A stretch of DNA of 64,000 nucleotides, taken from positions 53,800 to 117,799 of the forward strand of contig CAYSUS010000007.1 in the NCBI GenBank assembly GCA_964434165.1. Direction: 5' to 3'. The notes under the pieces were generated by a model that saw only the letters and a list, made by a program, of their open reading frames with translations, was not told the origin of the DNA and ran no database searches. Position 1 is the first letter of the stretch. Each line of letters starts with the position of its first letter. The stretch is from CAYSUS01 sp964434165 (GTDB lineage: Bacteria > Planctomycetota > Planctomycetia > Pirellulales > Thermoguttaceae). Below, in pieces: positions 59,826 through 64,000 of this stretch. A program made the translations under genes and the position numbers.

Positions 59826-62372
59826 TCACTCTGGGAACACGCAGAATTCCCACAGCGAGTAGCCGTACGGGGTGCCCCGCTCCGAGCCCCGCACGCGGAC
59901 CCAGCGGGCTTCGGTCGGCTTGAAACGGATCGTGTCCAAGCCGCCCTTGCCCGAGTCGGTCTTGAAGACCTCCGTCCACGTCTGGCCTTCGGCGGAGACC
60001 TCGATGCAGTAGGCCTTGCCATAGGCGCCCTCCCACGCCAGCTCGACGCGAGCGATTCGCTGCGGCTCGCCCAGGTCGATCGCGATCCACTGGGGGTCGG
60101 AGAACTCGCTCGACCACCGCGTGGCCGGGTTGCCGTCCACGGCGTTCGCTGCCGGATAGCTCTCGCCGCCCACGGTCACCACGGACGATGCCTTCACGGG
60201 CTTGCCTTGCGAAATCCCGTCCCGCGCTTGGCGCTGGTCCTCGGTGAGAATCGCGAAGTCGCGCACGCTCCGCACCGGCTTGCCGTCGGTGCCGGCAAGC
60301 TCCGCCACCAGCTCGTAGTCCCCCGGGTCCTCCGGCACGGGCAATTCCAGCCGCAACGTCTGTCTTCCGACCGGCCCCACGCGGACCTCCCGGGACTTCT
60401 CGGCCAGCGTCTTCCCGCCCTGGACTACGCGCAGCGTCACCGGCCCTTTCCAGGGCTCGCCGCGGTCGTTGAGCACGACGACCGAGAATGGGTGTGCCCT
60501 GCCCGCCGGGAGGTCTTGGCCCCAGTAGTCGAGCATCAGCCCGACCGGCGCGAACGACTCGCCCACGTAGCGTTGGAAGTAGGGGTCCAGCTTCAGGGCC
60601 TCCAGATCGAGGAAGTGGTCGCTGGTCTCGCCGCCACAGCGCGAATACCCCAGCCCACAAAAGTGCAGCACGCCGGCCACCTGCCGGTGTCCGCGCCAGA
60701 ACTCGGTCATCGCGGCCAGGTATTTCGCGTACAGCTCACGTCGCTGGTCTTCGGTGGAGTCGGGGCCCAAGAGGGCCCTGTAGTTGGCCTCCGAGAGGGT
60801 GCACGGCGCGCCGTCGCGATTGAGCCACAGCCAGCCGTACTCGTTGATGATCACGGGGTTGCCGGCCGTATTCTTGAACACGTTGCCGCCCAGTCCGCCC
60901 TCTACGCCCGGCGCCCCGGGCAGCTCGGCGAAATTGCGCAGCCGGAACTGCGACGGCTTGCCCGAGCCCTTGGCGCTATAGAACGGGTAAGGGTGGGCCT
61001 CGTACACGTCCGTGGGCCGGTCGGGCGGCGACCAGCCGTTGTCCCACGGTCGGTCCGAGAGGTCCAGTCCGCGGACCGCGGCGATCGCCTTGCCCGTCTC
61101 CGTGGTCTTCGACTCGTTCTGGGCGTCCCAGATCACCACGCAGGGATGGTTCCACCGCTCCTGCATCCACGCGGTGTACTCCTTGACGAGCTGATCGCTC
61201 TTGAGCTGCTCGGGCCACTTGCCCAGATACCAGATGGGGAACTCGTCCTGGAGGAGGATCCCTTCCTCGTCGGCAATGTCGTACCACTTCTCCGGCGGGA
61301 AGCCGATGCAGTATCGGGCCGAGTTCCAGTGCATCCGGTCCTTGAAGAGCCGGTGCAGTCGCCGCACCCACTCTTCGCGCCACGGACGGTCCTTGCGCTG
61401 AGGGTCCTCGAAGAAGCGGTAGATGCAGACGTTCGTCCCCCGCATCGGGTAGGGCCGGCCGTTGAGCAGCGGCATCTTCGTCTCGGGATCGAAGCGGAAG
61501 CTCCGCATGCCGAAGCGGACCGGCAGCGTGTCGGCCCCGGTCGTCGTCTCCAGCTTGTAGAGGAACGGGTCCTCCGGCGACCAGGGGCGGCAGCCGTCGA
61601 TGGCCACGGTCGCTTCGATCGTCGTCTCCGTGCCGGGCTCCAGGGAGACGGGGCCGCTTGCGGCCTCGCCCACCAAGCGGCCCGACGTGGCCTCGCGCAC
61701 GCGACACTTCACTTGGGCGTTTTCGACCGGCTTGATGCTGCGGAGGGTGGCCACCACGCGCACGGCCTTCTTCTCCAGATGGGGCACGGTCTGCACGCGG
61801 ACCACTTGCGGCGCTCCGCAGAGGATCAGCTCGACCGAGTCGTAGATGCCCGGAATGTAGCGGACCTTCTCGAAATCCCAGCCGTCGGGAATGCTCCGCG
61901 GCACGCTCGTGCGAAACGCCCCCACGCGCACGATCAGCTCATTCTCTTCGCCACGAGCCTTCAGGAACTGCTTGATGTCGAACACCGCCGGGGTGAAGCA
62001 GGGGAGGTGGTCGCCGACCCGCTTGCCGTTGAGGTACACGCGCGTGCCGTAGCAGGCCTTGTGGATCTTCAGTTGGACGAGGTCCGGCAGCTCGCCGTCG
62101 AGCTTGAACGCGCGGCGATACCAGAACGCCTCGCGGTGCGCCGCGCTTTTCTCCGTGCCGACCTCCTCGAAGGTGGGCCTGGCCATGTCCACCAGGCCGG
62201 GGACCGGCACACCGTGGTCGAACTCCTTCGGCACCTCGTCCATCGAGCCCTGGGCGATCTGCCAGGTGCCGTCGAGGCACACGACCCGCCGACCGGCCTG
62301 GGCCGGGGTCGAGGCAGGGCCGATGAAGAAGGCCGCCAGCAGCGCTGACGTCAGAACGTGAAGCCGTCTCAT
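59826..62372 (-). CDS. Secreted GH2-type glycosidase with discoidin domain
   Basis: An 848-residue exported enzyme. GGAGGATA precedes the ATG, and a signal peptide ends near AQA (residue 26). The jelly-roll sugar-binding domain starts LDGTWQIA and is followed by an Ig-like domain and a TIM barrel. The acid/base is Glu420 in VIWDAQNES and the nucleophile Glu511 in INEYGW, in the order expected for GH2 (beta-galactosidase, beta-mannosidase or beta-glucuronidase-like). The C-terminal 130 residues are an F5/8 type C (discoidin) domain: AANAVDGNPATRWSSEFSDP and IDLGEPQRI. It ends 34 bases from the SDR gene and starts 43 bases after the stop of the next discoidin protein. Confidence 0.9.
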   Translation of the reverse strand: MRRLHVLTSALLAAFFIGPASTPAQAGRRVVCLDGTWQIAQGSMDEVPKEFDHGVPVPGLVDMARPTFEEVGTEKSAAHREAFWYRRAFKLDGELPDLVQLKIHKACYGTRVYLNGKRVGDHLPCFTPAVFDIKQFLKARGEENELIVRVGAFRTSVPRSIPDGWDFEKVRYIPGIYDSVELILCGAPQVVRVQTVPHLEKKAVRVVATLRSIKPVENAQVKCRVREATSGRLVGEAASGPVSLEPGTETTIEATVAIDGCRPWSPEDPFLYKLETTTGADTLPVRFGMRSFRFDPETKMPLLNGRPYPMRGTNVCIYRFFEDPQRKDRPWREEWVRRLHRLFKDRMHWNSARYCIGFPPEKWYDIADEEGILLQDEFPIWYLGKWPEQLKSDQLVKEYTAWMQERWNHPCVVIWDAQNESKTTETGKAIAAVRGLDLSDRPWDNGWSPPDRPTDVYEAHPYPFYSAKGSGKPSQFRLRNFAELPGAPGVEGGLGGNVFKNTAGNPVIINEYGWLWLNRDGAPCTLSEANYRALLGPDSTEDQRRELYAKYLAAMTEFWRGHRQVAGVLHFCGLGYSRCGGETSDHFLDLEALKLDPYFQRYVGESFAPVGLMLDYWGQDLPAGRAHPFSVVVLNDRGEPWKGPVTLRVVQGGKTLAEKSREVRVGPVGRQTLRLELPVPEDPGDYELVAELAGTDGKPVRSVRDFAILTEDQRQARDGISQGKPVKASSVVTVGGESYPAANAVDGNPATRWSSEFSDPQWIAIDLGEPQRIARVELAWEGAYGKAYCIEVSAEGQTWTEVFKTDSGKGGLDTIRFKPTEARWVRVRGSERGTPYGYSLWEFCVFPE

Positions 62373-62415
62373 GGGGTATCCTCCGTTGGTCGAACGTTGG
62401 CGCTCCGCTGCTGGC

Positions 62416-64000
62416 TCACTCCGCCGGCTCGGCCGGCAGCACATCCAGCTCCGCCACCGCGGCCCAGGGCTGCTTCCTGTAGCCCTCCACGGCGACGAGG
62501 CGGACGAAGCGGCCCTTGGCCGGGCCCTGGAAGGGAATCTCCTGCGCGTCCTTGCCCGCGGGGAAGCGCCCCTTGGCGACAGGCGCGTCCCAGGCCTTGC
62601 CGTCTTCGCTCACGTACACCTCGTACCGCGCGATCCAGCCGTTTTGCATGTCCTGGCGCGGGAGCACGCGAAAGCCCTTCAGGGCGATCGAGCGGCCGAG
62701 GTCGATCTCGATCTCGTGCGGATACTGGGCCACTTCGGGCTCGTATTGCGTGTGCCACGAGGTCGCCGGGTCGCCGTCGATAGCCTTGGCTCCCTCGTAG
62801 CCGTGGGCCTGGCTGGAGACATTGCGGACCTTGGCCCCGAGTTGCTGCACGGCCGGCGGCGGGGAGAAGAGGTCCTGCACCTGCTTGGCCGGAAGTGTGA
62901 CGCGCGGACGGAACGATTCGCCCGCCATGTACTTCAAGAGGCTCGCTCGCATCTGCCGCGCGACGGGCCGCTTATCGAGATCGGTCGTAAGATCGATGCC
63001 GCAGACCAGCAGCTTGCCGCCTTCGACCTCGGCCTCGAGGACCAGTCCCAGCCGGCGATTGGTGAACCAGTCGTCGATCACCTGGACGATCGGTCGCAGC
63101 TCGGGGGGCATGCGATCGAGGATCATGATCTGCGCGCTTCGCACCAGGTCCCACCACTGCCAGTTGCTATGGAAATCCGTGGGAAAGGCGGCCAGGGCCG
63201 GATGCCCGGGGTCGCAGAGGATGCCCAGCGTGTGCGGGGCCTGGCGCCGCGTCCAGGCCGTGTTCCAGAAGATGCTCGAGAAGCCCGGCGGAATGCGGCC
63301 GCGCTCGTCCCCTTTCACCGAGCCTCGCTTGGGCAAGAGCAGCACGCGTCCGCCGGAGCGGAGCGCGGCCAGGGCCTGTGCGTCCAGGGCATCCACGACG
63401 GTGACCCCCTCAGCGCGCGCGGTCTTCGCTTCGGCCGGATAGACCCAGAAGTCCCAGTCGTTCTCGTACTCCGCGCCCACGATGCCCACCGCGAGCACGA
63501 GCTTCTGCGGGGCCGGCACGCTGGCCAGCGCCAAGCGGACCTCGCCCAGCTCGGTCAGCCCGCGCGGGATGGTTCGCCGCGGCAGCTCGCCCGAGGCGAC
63601 CGGCTGTCCATCCTGGCCCACGATTCTCCACGCGATGCGGGCTTCTTCGAGCGGCCCGGGCCCGTAGTGGGCGATCTCGACCTGGGCGGCGAAGTCCTCG
63701 GCCGCGGTGAACACGCGCTTTTCCATCCGGGCCAGGGGCACGGTCTCGCAGCAGAAGCGGCGGAACTGCTCGGGCGTGATGTAGCCCTTCGACTCCCAGA
63801 ACGGGTCGAGCACCCCGACCAGCGCCGTGCCCTGCCCGGGGAAGTCGTGCAGGTCGAGGAGCTGAAATCCCCCAAAGCCCGGCGTGCGCAGGGCCGACTC
63901 GATCTCCTCCTTGTAGAGCAGGGCCTGGAGCTTGCCCGAGGCGATGAGGAAGTCGTGGGCCTGATCCAGCATGTGGTTGGCCCGGAGCGTGTCGCGGAAG
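62416..64000 (-). CDS. Glycoside hydrolase-associated protein with discoidin domain (partial)
   Basis: At least 528 residues, running off the end of the window, so its N-terminus is missing; an ATG at 63972 is probably internal. The visible part begins in a TIM-barrel-like region (GFGGFQLLDLHDFPGQGTA), then a beta-sandwich (VFTAAEDFAAQVEIAHYGPG) and a flavodoxin/glutamine-amidotransferase-like fold (GKLLVCGIDLTTDLDKRPVA). It ends in an F5/8 type C domain (GAKAIDGDPATSWHTQYEP). The arrangement resembles GH2-like planctomycete proteins with a sugar-binding C-terminus. It is followed by the GH2 gene after 43 bases, so the two are likely co-transcribed for one polysaccharide. Confidence 0.7.
   Translation of the reverse strand, partial: FRDTLRANHMLDQAHDFLIASGKLQALLYKEEIESALRTPGFGGFQLLDLHDFPGQGTALVGVLDPFWESKGYITPEQFRRFCCETVPLARMEKRVFTAAEDFAAQVEIAHYGPGPLEEARIAWRIVGQDGQPVASGELPRRTIPRGLTELGEVRLALASVPAPQKLVLAVGIVGAEYENDWDFWVYPAEAKTARAEGVTVVDALDAQALAALRSGGRVLLLPKRGSVKGDERGRIPPGFSSIFWNTAWTRRQAPHTLGILCDPGHPALAAFPTDFHSNWQWWDLVRSAQIMILDRMPPELRPIVQVIDDWFTNRRLGLVLEAEVEGGKLLVCGIDLTTDLDKRPVARQMRASLLKYMAGESFRPRVTLPAKQVQDLFSPPPAVQQLGAKVRNVSSQAHGYEGAKAIDGDPATSWHTQYEPEVAQYPHEIEIDLGRSIALKGFRVLPRQDMQNGWIARYEVYVSEDGKAWDAPVAKGRFPAGKDAQEIPFQGPAKGRFVRLVAVEGYRKQPWAAVAELDVLPAEPAE

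Overview
The window is high-GC bacterial DNA that looks like Planctomycetota. The markers are several classic planctomycete families: a DUF1559 protein with a prepilin-type N-terminus, PEP-CTERM secreted proteins, FGly-type sulfatases, Tat-exported Gfo/Idh/MocA oxidoreductases, an HPD-less J-like 'YRLLGV' N-terminal domain, small Val/Pro-rich or His/Tyr-rich secreted proteins and glycoside hydrolases with discoidin domains. Ten Ns at 26580-26589 show that it is a scaffolded draft, probably a metagenome-derived genome. I cannot place it more finely than phylum. I saw no rRNA, tRNA, CRISPR array, transposase or phage genes.

Layout. 158-4961 is a plus-strand cluster of DUF58, transglutaminase-like membrane protein and MoxR ATPase; the transglutaminase-like protein has lost its catalytic Cys. 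5353-11004 holds an RND efflux adaptor lipoprotein and a 1434-residue RND permease that runs in frame into a phosphotriesterase-like domain. 11118-13443 (minus) has GDP-mannose 4,6-dehydratase and a pilin-like secreted protein. 13748-22512 (minus) is a likely four-gene unit: a substrate-binding/VWA lipoprotein, a second substrate-binding protein, a very large J-like/membrane/LamG-like protein and a zinc-ribbon membrane protein. 23196-28275 has a sulfatase facing a TetR / TIM-barrel isomerase / secreted protein / Gfo-Idh-MocA series. 28610-31819 is a PEP-CTERM, DUF1559 and small lipoprotein run, followed by a flavin monooxygenase and a clan-A glycoside hydrolase. 36152-40491 carries a YCF48/PIG-L-like/CBM9 mosaic protein and a family 9 glycosyltransferase. 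40649-48705 has a second PEP-CTERM protein, a pilin-like protein with a toroid-like secreted protein, an S41 protease, a sulfatase with HEAT-like repeats and an HD hydrolase. 48947-56037 has small secreted proteins, an MFS sugar porter, ATP sulfurylase with a TauE/SafE exporter, and a zinc metalloprotease. 56446-58930 is a CBS-domain histidine kinase with an HD-GYP response regulator. 59051-64000 has an SDR, a GH2 glycosidase with a discoidin domain and a partial discoidin protein.

Two dispersed palindromic repeat families are visible. One is about 65 bp, with copies at 15507 and 44427; the second copy forms the 3' end of a coding region. The other is about 30 bp, with copies at 25970, 48068 and 52426, always next to gene ends or starts. 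The general picture is a heterotroph equipped to take apart sulfated polysaccharides, with a large secreted proteome and signalling through cyclic di-GMP turnover. The most unusual items are the RND-phosphotriesterase fusion, the Cys-less transglutaminase, and the mosaic propeller/deacetylase/CBM protein.
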